Positions 54,814 through 64,000 of a stretch of 64,000 bases of DNA are shown in pieces. The translations under genes and the position numbers were made by a program. Origin of the DNA: Suillus spraguei (lineage: Eukaryota > Basidiomycota > Agaricomycetes > Boletales > Suillaceae); NCBI GenBank assembly GCA_016800925.1, contig JABCPU010000019.1, positions 310,001 to 374,000 of the forward strand, written 5' to 3'. The notes under the pieces are model-generated. The model was not told where the DNA came from, searched no databases, and saw only the letters and a program-made list of their open reading frames with translations. Every line of letters begins with the position of its first letter. Position 1 is the stretch's first letter.

Positions 54814-57130
54814 ATGGCTCGACCTGCAACGCGCCCAGGGAATGCTAACAAACATCCTGGACAGATAGTTCTTGAAGCGAGTCGTGTAGCACGTCCAAAG
54901 GATGTACTTGCAGCTGAAAGAAAAAAGGCGTCAGCAGAGAAATCAGCCAAGGCAACCGCCTTAGAAGATGCTCAAAAGATCGCTGCAATGGAAGATGCTA
55001 TGGCTGTTGAGCAGATGGCTCAACGTGCTGGCCCAGGACGCCTTGTCAGACCAAAGCCTAAGCCACGCCCAGTGACCAAGGCAGCGCCAACTGCAAACCC
55101 CAACAATACGCGTAAGCCTTACGCAATACAATGCTGTTGCAAGACTTACCAGTTCTTTGACATTGATACAGCTGTTGGGGCAAAACCAGTGTCCAAAAGC
55201 ACTGATGCCCCGAAGAAGAAATATCCAGGCTTGAAACTCACCTTCAAGGATGGTGTCAACGCCAATCGAAAGGTGTCCAACAATGGTACATCATCTACAA
55301 CGTGCGTTGTACTAAGCGTGGGCAGGGGCAGTGACAGTGGGAAAAATCGAAGGTCGTTGTAAGTTCGTCTTAACTGCGATGTTACTCTTATCAGAGCTGA
55401 CTCTTTATTACTTCGACATATTTCACTCACTGCAATGTAGGGGATCTGAACACGCCATATCGACAGAGGAGGTGGAAGTGGGGAAGTGGGCTAAAAGCGT
55501 GGCATCGAAGTCCCAATGGAAGCCATCTGCGCCACCAAGTGCACGTGCCAGTGGTAGGTTCAGTTTCATGTCTGCACACATTGCTAACAGTTTTTAGTGA
55601 TTGCAAGCAGGGATGCGGACATATCCGAAGACGAAAACCTACCTGAAGATCATGATGAGAGCGTAACTGTGAGTCGGGGTAGTCAGGTGAGTGACTTCAT
55701 GATTGTGAATGGGGAATGCTAAAATCAATGCAGGGTGTCATGCGTATGATTGAGACTATTGATGATGCCACGAGGGGACGGAAGCGTACCTTGTCCACAA
55801 CCTCGTTGGATGACCTCGAACCCGAAGAGCCGCGTGAAATGGAAGAAGACGATGCGACGAATATATTCCGGACAAGGATGAGGGTGCGGCTGAGGATGAG
55901 GATGAGGATGTTGAGATGACGGATCAGCAGGGCGACATTATTGAGGTAAGTACTGGTGGGTCCTGTGAGATAGATGAATCACTCACCACTATCATGGATT
56001 TATAGGTCTCAAGCAGTCGACTCACAAGCTCTTTATGGAGAATTTGCTCAGGTCGCCTGACAACGCTGACAAATTCCTATGCAGATGTCAGTTAGCGTCA
56101 TGGATACCACGATGGATGGTCCAACATCCAAGTTCATCAAAACCAGAAATGGACGTGCGCCACGTACGATACTCAATCTGAAGAAAGAAAAGCCAAAGAA
56201 TTCTCACTTGCCCAGTGCTGTTCAGAATCTCAGCTTTCATTCCATATTTATTCCAACGGTCATGTACTGGGTCGGCAACAACAGCTATCCATGGACCATC
56301 CCCGATGAGAAACTCTCAGACGTTCTCGAGGATATATTCATGGCGGTGTGTAAGCAGCCTGGAGACTTTAGGAATGATGATGGCTGTAATCTCGCCTTCA
56401 ACGTTGTAAGTAAATTGTATTCTGGTACTTCTAGCTGACAACTATGTTGGCAGGTATGCCAAAGGATCTCTGAATGGAGAGGCAACTTCGGTTCCACCGC
56501 TATCACAATTCTCATGGTGTTTTTCGCCTCCACGGACGAATTCAAGACCAAGGAGGCACGCAAAGACTATGCCGAGTATCAACTTGAAGATTCACGCTTT
56601 GTATATGAAGATCCAGATAACGAAGACTCACCTGGAGCTTTTTTATCGGAATTCATCTTGCGCATCTTCGCTGTTCAACTCAATGCCACCCAAGGACGCC
56701 AGATAATTGACTCGCTCGACTTCGGCTTACCTGGATATCAAACGGCCCTTGCACTGACCACTGCAGCCGTGAGTTTTGCAGCGCCTTTACAAAACTTGCT
56801 AACTTTCATTTGCAGGCCGAGCGTGCACTTATTTTAGCTCGTGACGACCTGATTGTGGAAGATACTTCGGACCACGGGAAACACAAGATCGCGTTGACTC
56901 TCAATCAGTCTACAAACAAAATGAGTAACACAGGCACTGCTTTTTCTGCGGGTAATTGGGAGACTGATACACTCGCGTACATGGAACGAATCGAGGAGCT
57001 GCCCTTCGACCGCATCAAAGAAATTGTGGAACGATCTCAGGCGTACATGAAGCGTGCTTGCCGCAAGGACGAGTCTACTATTCTCGATGGAGAAACCCCC
57101 GTGAATCCACGTACACGTATCCGTATCTGA
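54814..57130 (+). CDS. Second gene of the Plavaka element, unknown function
   Basis: Start at 54814 (MARPATRPGNANKHPGQIVL). The N terminus is Ala/Lys-rich and helical, followed by a Pro/Lys-rich basic stretch and acidic Ser/Glu segments spread over short exons (about 55440-55960). The C-terminal domain (about 56080-57130) is well ordered: FIPTVMYWVGNNSYPWTIPD, LAFNVV|CQRISEWRGNFGS, FLSEFILRIFAVQLNATQGR, and ALALTTAA|AERALILARDDLI. It ends near VNPRTRIRI. Similar proteins are numerous next to Plavaka-type transposases in mushroom genomes; their role is not established. An upstream in-frame ATG at 54772 is possible but starts with a hydrophobic run. Introns have GT..AG ends. Confidence 0.7.
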
Positions 57131-57452
57131 AAGCCTCGTATCGTTTCACTTCAATCTCTGCTCTCGTCGATTGCTGTCCTACACCGTTTTTAATATTTTT
57201 TTGTCATTTTCATAGCACGCCTTGAACGCCTTGACTGCCTTGAACTCGTTGACGTCCTTATTTTCGCCTTAGCGTACTTGGATTATTCTGTGTCTATTGA
57301 AATAATAACATGCCTTGACCGCCTTATCTGCTCCTTATCCTCCTTATTTCCTTAGTTTAAGGAAATGGATCTCCTTAGTCTCCTTAATTTAAGGACGAAA
57401 AACGGCCTTAAAAGTTCCTTATTGAGCAAATTAAGGCAAATAAGGAGCGTTT

Positions 57453-57476
57453 AAGGAACTCGATGTTTTCCTGATG
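57453..57476 (-). repeat. Right terminal inverted repeat of Plavaka element
   Basis: 24 bp, exact reverse complement of 49491-49514; ends TTTTCCTGATG and is followed by CC. Confidence 0.9.
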
Positions 57477-58540
57477 CCACCAGATGATGAAGTTGATGAT
57501 CCGGACAACGAGGACCTGGATGACGAAGAAGATAAAATCCACCTGAGCCCTCAGGACCGGGTCCTAGCCCAACTATCCGTAGCCATTAACCACCTCGCTC
57601 GCAGTAGCCGTCGCACCCCCACCTCAGATGATAGCAAAGTCAAAATCCGTGAGCCAGATACCTTCGATGGGTCCGAACCTCGCAAACTCCGGGCATTCTT
57701 CATCCAATGTGAGCTCAACTTCCAGAGCAAACCTAGCGCTTTCCGTTCCGGACGCGCTAAAGTCAATTTCGCCCAATCCTACCTTAAAGGTATGGCTCTC
57801 GAGTGGTTTGAACCGGACCTCCTTTCGGACGGATATAGCAACTGTCCGGACTGGATGGATGACTACTCCGAGTTCATGCTCGAGCTCCAAACCAATTTCG
57901 GACCCCATGATCCCTCGGGAGATGCAGAGATGCAGTTAGAACAACTCCACATGCACGACGGACAACGGATCAACAAGTACGTTGTAGAATTCCAGCGACT
58001 TGCCTCCCAAGTACATGAATGGGGAGACGGAGCCCTACGATGCCAATTCTACAATGGACTTCCGGCCCGAATCAAAGATGAGATTAGTCGCATGGGTCAG
58101 CCCACTACCCTTTCGGAGTTCAAGACTCTCGCCCAGACCATCGACGCCCGTTACTGGGAACGGAGGGGCGAAGTCACCCGAGAAAGTAGAACCACCTCTT
58201 CCAATCCTCCCAGGCAGTCAACATCCGACCGGACGAACTCCAACTCATCCGGATCCGATACACCCAAATTCAATAAACCCACATCCTCCACAACATCCTC
58301 TACCCTGAAAGTTTCGGATCTCCCTAGCGTTGTTGGTGCGGACGGAAAGCTAACCACCCAGGAGCGTCAGAGATGTATTTGACAAAAGGCTCTGTATGTT
58401 CTGCGGCGGACCTGGTCACACTGCCCGGGAATGCACCAAATCCACTTCGCGCGCTGCCAAAGGCCACGCTACTATGCTCACTCCGGAAACGGAACTGGAA
58501 GCCTCGGATGAGGCAAAAAATTAGTCCGCGACCCTCCTGA
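57477..58540 (+). pseudogene. gag, 3' part, with retrotransposon capsid and zinc knuckle
   Basis: Acidic start (PDDEVDDPDNEDLDD), then the capsid domain: VKIREPDTFDGSEPRKLRAF, NFAQSYLKGMALEWFEPDL, MQLEQLHMHDGQRINKYVVE and FYNGLPARIKDEISRMGQP. A Ser/Thr/Pro linker leads to a premature stop at 58380-58382. One base out of frame, a CCHC knuckle follows (CMFCGGPGHTAREC, about 58395-58435). The stop and frameshift separate capsid from nucleocapsid. Confidence 0.8.
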
Positions 58541-58559
58541 CTCCGTACGGGATGAGGGT

Positions 58560-61500
58560 CGCGTTGGCCCAACCCGTGCAACGGAACTACGACTCAACGC
58601 TGTAACTCTTCCTGATCCGAACTCTCTGTGTCCATATGTCTCTCTTCCATCTTTCTCCAATATATCTGACTTTCCGGCCCTCATAGACTGTGGTTCCTCC
58701 CACTGCTTCATAGACACTGATTTCGTCCAAGAACATAAAATTCCTACCTATCAGATTCCTCCGCTTCCACTCCGTTTATTTGATGGTACATGCAATAACA
58801 ATATTGTCGAGGCCATAAACTTATCCGTCCGATTCTCCTCCGGTGTAATCACTTCTGACACGTTCTACGTCACCCCTTTGGATTCCTCATGTTATATCGT
58901 TCTTGGATATAGCTGGCTCACCCGACACAATCCGTTGATTGACTGGGTATTGGGCAGCATCGAGTTCCGAACTACTGACAGGGAGAGCCATTAACCCCAT
59001 CCGCATCACCGCTGCCTCCGGACACACCGTCCATGGCAGGAAAATCCAATCCGACACCTCTGTTACCTTCGGGTATTCCACCCAAGGAAGATTCCTCCCC
59101 TCCAATATCTCCGTTGCCTCAGAGCACCCCATCCATGGCAGAGACTCCGCCTCTGACCAAATCCGAACCCTCCGCTGGTACTCCAGTCCCTAACATATCG
59201 TTGATAAACGCAGTGGCCTTTTGCCGTGCCTGCAAGTTAGAAGGATCTACTCAGTTCAGCATCTACCTCCGTCCCTCCGAAGTAAACCTTCAATCCGCAT
59301 CCGTATCATCCGATCCTCCAGACCTCTCCAGAATCCCTTCCGATTACCACGATTCGCGGATGTCTTCGACAAAGGCAAAGCCGGACAACTTCCCCCACAT
59401 CGACCCTACGATCTCAAGATTGAGTTGGAAGAAGGGGCTAGTCTGCCTCTCGGAACCATATACTCTCTTTCTCCGGTAGAGCTTGAGCCCTCCGGAAGTT
59501 CCTTGATGAAAACATCTCATCCGGACTCCTCCGTCCTCATCTCTCCCCACGGAGCCCCCGTCCTATTTGTCAAAAAGAAGGATGGATCCCTCCGCTTTGT
59601 GTGGATTTCCGCGGCCTTAACCACATCACCAAGAAGGACCGATATCCGTTACCCCTCATTGCCGACCTACTAGACTCCCCGAGCCGCGCTAAAGTTTATA
59701 CCAAAATTGATCTCCGATCTGCATATCACCTTGTCTGGATACAGAAGGAGACGAGTGGAAGACTTCCTTCCGTACGCGCTATGGCTCCTATGAATGGTTG
59801 GTGATGCCGGAAGGCCTCACGAATGCTCCAGCAGCTTTCCAGCGCTTTGTCAATAGTGTTTTGCCGATATGCTGGACGTATGTGTTGTTGTATATCTGGA
59901 TGACATCCTTATCTATTCCAAGACCTTGCAAGTCATAAGGAACATGTCCGAGAAGTTTTGCGACGTCTCCGTAAACACCGACTATATGCCAAACCCGAGA
60001 AATGCGAATTTCATTCATCCTCCGTCGAATATCTTGGTTACCTCCTATCTCCGGATGGCTTGACAATGTCGTCCGAGAAGATCCAGTCTATCATAGACTG
60101 GCCGAACCTCGGAAAGTCAAGGACATCCAATCTTTCCTCGGATTCGCTAATTTCTATCGTCGTTTCATCTTCAACTACTCGATATCGTGGTTCCCCTTAC
60201 TCGACTCACTTGCAAGGGCATCACTTGGACTTTTCTGAGGAATGCCGGAAATCATTTAACGCACTCAAGAAAGCTTTCACGTCCGCTCCGGTGCTAAGCA
60301 TTGGATTCCGAATGTTCCTATAGTTGTGGAAACTGATGCCTCGGATTATGCTATCGCTGGAATACTATCCATTGTGTGCCCAGACTCGGAACTTCGCCCG
60401 GTGGCATTTTACTCCCGGACACTGTCCGGTGCAGAACTCAACTATGATGTCCATGATAAGGAACTACTAGCCATCTATGCTGCGTTCCGAACCTGGCGCA
60501 TTACCTAGAAGGCTCGTCCGAGCCTATAGATGTTGTCACGGACCACAAGAACCTTGAGTATTTCTCTACCACCAAACTGCTATCCCGTCGTCAGGCCCGC
60601 TGGTCCGAGTTCCTCCATCAGTTCAACCTCGTTATCCGTTACCGTCCTGGAAGACTCGGAGTCAAGCCAGATTCCCTCACTAGACGATGGGACGTCTACC
60701 CTAGAGAGGGGGATAAGGACTACGCTCAGATTAACCCTCACAACCTCCGTCCAATATTTGCTTCGGAACAATTAGCTTCATCCCTACGAGCTTCCATTCT
60801 AGCAACTCCGGTCTTAGAGCAGCTGTTCTTATGGACACGAACACCTCTGGAAAGACGTTCTGATAGCACTCCCTAATGACCCCATTGCACAAACACATTT
60901 TCCGGTTCCTTCAGATCCGAGATGGACAATAGACAATGGTGGATTCCTTTGTTGTGACAACCGCATCTACGTTCCGGATACCAATGACCTACGACTTCGC
61001 ATCCTCCAGAATTGCCATGACCACCCCCTATCCGGACATTTCGGACAGAATCGTACTCTCGAGCTCATCCGACGCAACTATACCTGGCCCAGAGTACGAG
61101 CCTTTGTCAAAGAGTATGTCAGATCCTGCACATCCTGCGCCCGAGCCAAAGTTCCGAGACATAAGCCCTACGGACTACTCAAGCAACTTCCCGTCCCAGA
61201 GAAACCATGGAATTCCATCTCTATGGATTTCATTGAACAACTTCCGGACTCATCCGGCTTTACAGCCATCCTCGTCATCATAGATCATTTATCCAAGCAA
61301 GCCATATTCGTCCCGACCCACGACACCATTACTTCTCCTGATCTCGCCCGCCTATTTCTCCTCCATGTCTTCTCTAAGCATGGAGTCCCGTCCCATGTAA
61401 CCTCGGATCGAGGAACAGAATTCGTATCCCACTTCTTCCGTTCCTTAGGAAAGGCATTGGACATGGTCCTACACTTCACATCCGGATATCATCCCGAAGG

Positions 61501-61745
61501 GGACAGACAAACAGAACGTGCCAACCAAACGCTGGAACAGTACCTCCGGATCTACTGCAACTATCAGCAGGACAACTGGTCCGAGCTGCTGCCCCTCGCA
61601 GAGTTTGCATACAATAACGCTCCGAGTGCCACTACCAGAGTTTCACCTTTCTTCGCCAATAAAGGTTATCATCCGAACATTTCCATCCATCCGGAACGCG
61701 ACCTATCCTCCATCCGTGCCCAGGAATATGCCCTAGACCTTAACA
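58560..61745 (+). pseudogene. pol of the plus-strand gypsy element, frameshifted and 3' truncated
   Basis: Protease: ALIDCGSSHCFIDTDF at about 58676 (the usual D-S/T-G reads D-C-G) and IVLGYSWLTRHNP. Reverse transcriptase: GAPVLFVKKKDGSLRF (59545), [17 protein letters not shown], and YLDD (59893-59904), the catalytic motif. RNase H: ETDASDYAIAGIL (60326) and [11 protein letters not shown]. Integrase: an HHCC finger with NCHDHPLSGHFGQNRT and CTSCARAK (61010-61145), a core with MDFIEQLPDSSGFTA and SDRGTEFVSHFFRS, then GDRQTERANQTLEQYLRIYC. Frameshifts or stops occur near 58990, 59600, 59750, 59940, 60150, 60300 and 60500. Coding stops after YALDLN at about 61745. Not active. Confidence 0.85.
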
Positions 61746-62060
61746 AACGAGCCCCTTCAGTGACAAACTCCGTACTATACGGGTCACCCGACCCACATAA
61801 TATCCCGTCAAAGACGGGCCAGCGGACCATGGGCCGAGGTTATGTATATCCTCGATGTTGACGGATGGGCCGGGGGGAAAATTATTTCCGATGGAGACGG
61901 GTGGGCCGGGAGACTTGTATTTTCGGGAGAGACGGGTGGGCCGAGGGAAACATGATTTCTGATGTTGACGGATGGGCCAGGGGGATATCATCCCCGACAG
62001 AGATGGGTGGGCCCATCTGGGTAGTATGTAGAGTAGGATATTATAGACAGCTGGGCTGAA
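61746..62060 (+). repeat. Degenerate minisatellite, ACGGGTGGGCC units
   Basis: Immediately after the truncated integrase. Units contain GACGG(A/G)TGGGCC spaced irregularly, about 40 bp apart, with A/G-rich or TATTTTC-type spacers. No coding function. Confidence 0.6.
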
Positions 62061-62082
62061 GAGAGATGCAAGGCAAATATTA

Positions 62083-62340
62083 TTGCATAGACGGGTGGGC
62101 CAAGGTAAGAGAATATTACATATACGGGTGGGCCGAGGTGAGAGAATATTACATATACGGGTGGGCCAAGGTGAGAGAATATTACATATACGGGTGGGCC
62201 GACGTGGGGTGTATTACATAGACGGGTGGGCCGAGGGTGCAGTAAAATATTTATTGCATAGACGGGTGGGCCGATGTGGGGGAATTTTACATAGACAGGT
62301 GGGCCGAGGTAAAATATATTACATATACGGGTGGGCCTAG
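62083..62340 (+). repeat. Minisatellite with about 34-bp unit
   Basis: Tandem copies of ACGGGTGGGCC followed by GAGGTGAGAGAATATTACATAT. In the regular part (62089, 62124, 62158, 62192) the period is 34-35 bp; later copies are longer and more diverged. The frame stays open (IRVGRGERILH repeats), but this is a consequence of the repeat and not evidence for a gene. Confidence 0.85.
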
Positions 62341-62479
62341 ATATGTATCATAAAGACGTACAGCTGATGTAGCCACCAGAGAATCAAACACATAGGATAC
62401 ATGCACCCTATGAGTGCATATACCTACCATCAACCACCAAAATCTAAACCCTGAAGCACAAAAACCTGAATTCATCATG

Positions 62480-63260
62480 TCTGACATTCATCGATAATTG
62501 AGGTGCCGGGTGCCGGGTACCAAGTCCCGAATCCAGGAACTCGAAACTGGAGATGCAAACTAGAGATTTCCTGAATTCCAGATACCCGGACACCCGAAAC
62601 ACAACACACAAGGTGAAAGATGTAAAGTCCATGTGTGGAGTCATCTAGTGCTGAGTGCCGGGTGCAGGTGCAGAGTACTGAAACTAGAAACTAGAAACTC
62701 GAGATTCGAGACAAAACAGACATCTACCAAAAATGTGTGGATCAAAGTTTTGTTGTTGCCTGACATGTGTCTGAGTCCCGAGGACCGAACCCCGAAATTG
62801 TAGACTACCAGATTTCGGGATTTGGGGTTCGGCACTCGAGATTCAAGATTTGAGATGAAAAAGATATCTACCAAAAATGTGTGGATCAAAGTCATTTTAT
62901 TGCCTCACATTGTTTTCGGTCTCAAGTGCAAAAGCCAGAGTACCGAACTGCGAACCCCTAAATAGTAGACTACCAGATTTTGGAGTTTGGAGTTCGGCAC
63001 TTAGAATGTGTGGATCAATAGGTGTCTATTGCTTCACATTGTTCTGAGTCCCGAGTTGCGAGTGCTGGGTGCCGGGGTTCAGGGATCAGCACTGACAATA
63101 TGTTGCTCAAGATCTTTCACATTATGAGTACCAAGTCCCGAGTGCCGAGTGCCGGGTGCCGGGTGCCGGAGCTCGGAAGTGCCGAGTCCCGAGTGCCGGG
63201 TGCCGGAGTTCGGGGTTCGGCACATACAATATGTGGATCGAGGACTTTCACATTGTTTTG
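62480..63260 (+). repeat. Diverged satellite-like region, GTGCCGGGTGCCG words
   Basis: Irregular copies of blocks such as ACCAAAAATGTGTGGATCAA (62727, 62874), GTAGACTACCAGATTT (62798, 62965) and GGTTCGGCACT. They are arranged with a long period of about 150-170 bp and in the same sense as the arm beyond 63755. Confidence 0.65.
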
Positions 63261-63261
63261 A

Positions 63262-63755
63262 CTGCCGAACCCCGAGCTCCGGCACCCGGGAGTTAGCACA
63301 ATGTGAGGCAATACCATAATATTGATTTACACATGTTGAGTGCCGAACCCGAGCTCCGGCACCCGGGAGCGAGCACAATGTGAGGCAATACCATGATATT
63401 GATTTACACAAGTTGAGTGCCGAACCCCGAGCTCCGGCACCCGGGAGCTAGCACAATGTGAGGCAATACCATAATATTGATTTACACATGTTGAGTGCCG
63501 AACCCCGAGCTCCGGCACCCGGGAGCTAGCACAATGTGAGGCAATACCATAATATTGATTTACACATCTTGAGTGCCGAACCCCGAGCTCCGGCACCCGG
63601 GAGTTAGCACAATGTGAGGCAATACCATAATATTGATTTACACATGTGGAGTGCCGAACCCCGAGCTCCGGCACCCGGGAGCTAGCACAATGTGAGGCAA
63701 TACCATGATATTGATTTACACAAGTTGAGTGCCGAACCCCGAGCTCCGGCACCCG
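63262..63755 (-). repeat. 78-bp tandem satellite, inverted block
   Basis: About six and a half units of 77-79 bp; starts of TGAGTGCCGAACC are near 63336, 63412, 63491, 63569, 63647 and 63725. Each unit has CCCGAGCTCCGGCACCCGGG (itself near-palindromic), then AGCACAATGTGAGGCAATAC and ATTGATTTACACA. Units differ at few positions. Orientation is opposite to the flanking blocks. Confidence 0.85.
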
Positions 63756-64000
63756 GCACTCGGTGTTCGGCACTCAACTTGTGTAAATAAATATCATGGT
63801 GTTGCCTCACATTGTGCTCACTCCCGGGTGCCGGAGCTCGGGGTTCGGCACTCAACTTGTGTAAATCAATATCATGGTATTGCCTCACATGGTAACCCAG
63901 CACTCGGTGATCGTGATTCGGGACTCAACTTTGTATTGCCTCACATTGTTCTAACTCACGGGTGGCGGGGTTCGGGGCTCGGTGTGAAAATATATGGATC
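63756..64000 (+). repeat. Satellite block in the opposite orientation, reaching the window end
   Basis: The same units as 63262-63755 but reverse-complemented (GGTGCCGGAGCTCGGGGTTCG then GCACTCAACTTGTGTAAAT). The switch lies at about 63750-63760 inside the GC-rich palindromic block. The array runs off the window. Confidence 0.8.

Larger units (their letters stand above)
49491..57476. mobile_element. Plavaka (CACTA-like) DNA transposon, 7986 bp, with captured RPB1 piece
   Basis: Perfect 24-bp terminal inverted repeats (49491-49514 and 57453-57476, starting CATCAGGAAAACATCGAG). Subterminal regions are packed with CTTAAGG/AAGGAACT-type words in both orientations, as in CACTA relatives. The host bases next to the ends are CC on both sides (2-bp duplication, or 3 bp with one change). 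It contains a Plavaka transposase gene (-), a divergent second gene (+), a small Glu/Ala-rich frame and a fragment of the host RNA polymerase II large-subunit gene. Genes look mostly intact and CpG-rich, suggesting a young insertion. Confidence 0.88.
49357..61745 (+). mobile_element. Degenerate Ty3/gypsy retrotransposon, split by a Plavaka transposon
   Basis: gag starts at 49357, is interrupted at 49490/57477 by the Plavaka insertion, and resumes to 58382. It is followed by zinc knuckle, protease, RT, RNase H and integrase in shifting frames to 61745. The integrase C terminus, any chromodomain and the 3' LTR are missing; minisatellite DNA follows directly. Frameshifts show that it is inactive, but CpG content is still high, so it is probably not old. 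Confidence 0.8.

Noticed and set aside
62083..62340. 85-codon frame made of IRVGRGERILH repeats
   Set aside because: Open only because the 34-35 bp minisatellite lacks stops in that frame; not a gene.
63262..63755. CRISPR-like array of regularly spaced repeats
   Set aside because: The whole 78-bp unit is conserved with no unique spacers, and the genome is fungal; it is a satellite.

Overview
The window is nuclear DNA of a fungus, most likely a mushroom-forming basidiomycete (Agaricomycetes). Genes are split by many short introns of about 45-80 nt with GT..AG borders. The transposons are types typical of that class: a Plavaka transposon, a Tc1/mariner-like transposase of the basidiomycete type and chromodomain Ty3/gypsy elements. 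No species call is possible from this sequence alone.

The left part (about 0.8-36.4 kb) is a gene-dense housekeeping segment. In order it holds: OST1/ribophorin I (-); mitochondrial ribosomal protein uL22m (-), divergent from YOS1 (+); a GILT-type thiol reductase (-); MIX23 (-); a C2H2 zinc-finger protein (-); a small membrane protein (-); weak hypothetical genes; a secreted/membrane Kelch protein (+); a large disordered protein (-); an ER HSP90 (endoplasmin/GRP94) ending in HDEL (-); a WW/FF-domain spliceosomal or elongation factor (-); a Cu+ P1B-ATPase of the Ccc2/ATP7 type (+); and the gamma-tubulin complex protein Spc98/GCP3 (-). Several products act in the secretory pathway (OST1, YOS1, GRP94, copper pump, GILT), but nothing suggests co-regulation beyond shared divergent promoters.

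Between the WW/FF gene and the Cu-ATPase lies a 1.66 kb element with terminal inverted repeats. It carries six head-to-tail copies of a tRNA-Ser-like unit, each with a B box and most with a T-run.

From about 36.6 kb to the right end the window is almost entirely mobile and repetitive DNA. It contains: a decayed DDE transposon; a near-perfect 131-bp-arm hairpin; a 3.3 kb element with about 0.85 kb near-identical inverted arms around a dead Tc1-like transposase; a second large palindrome whose right arm was split by a solo LTR with a clean target duplication; the 3' half of a chromodomain gypsy element on the minus strand with an extra zinc-knuckle ORF; and a degenerate gypsy element on the plus strand whose gag gene is split by an 8.0 kb Plavaka transposon. 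The window ends in minisatellite and satellite arrays that change orientation at least twice.

The most unusual observation is that the Plavaka element carries, besides its own two genes, a piece of the host RNA polymerase II largest subunit gene (RPB1). The piece spans the bridge-helix region and retains a probable intron. This looks like host-gene capture by a basidiomycete CACTA-like transposon.
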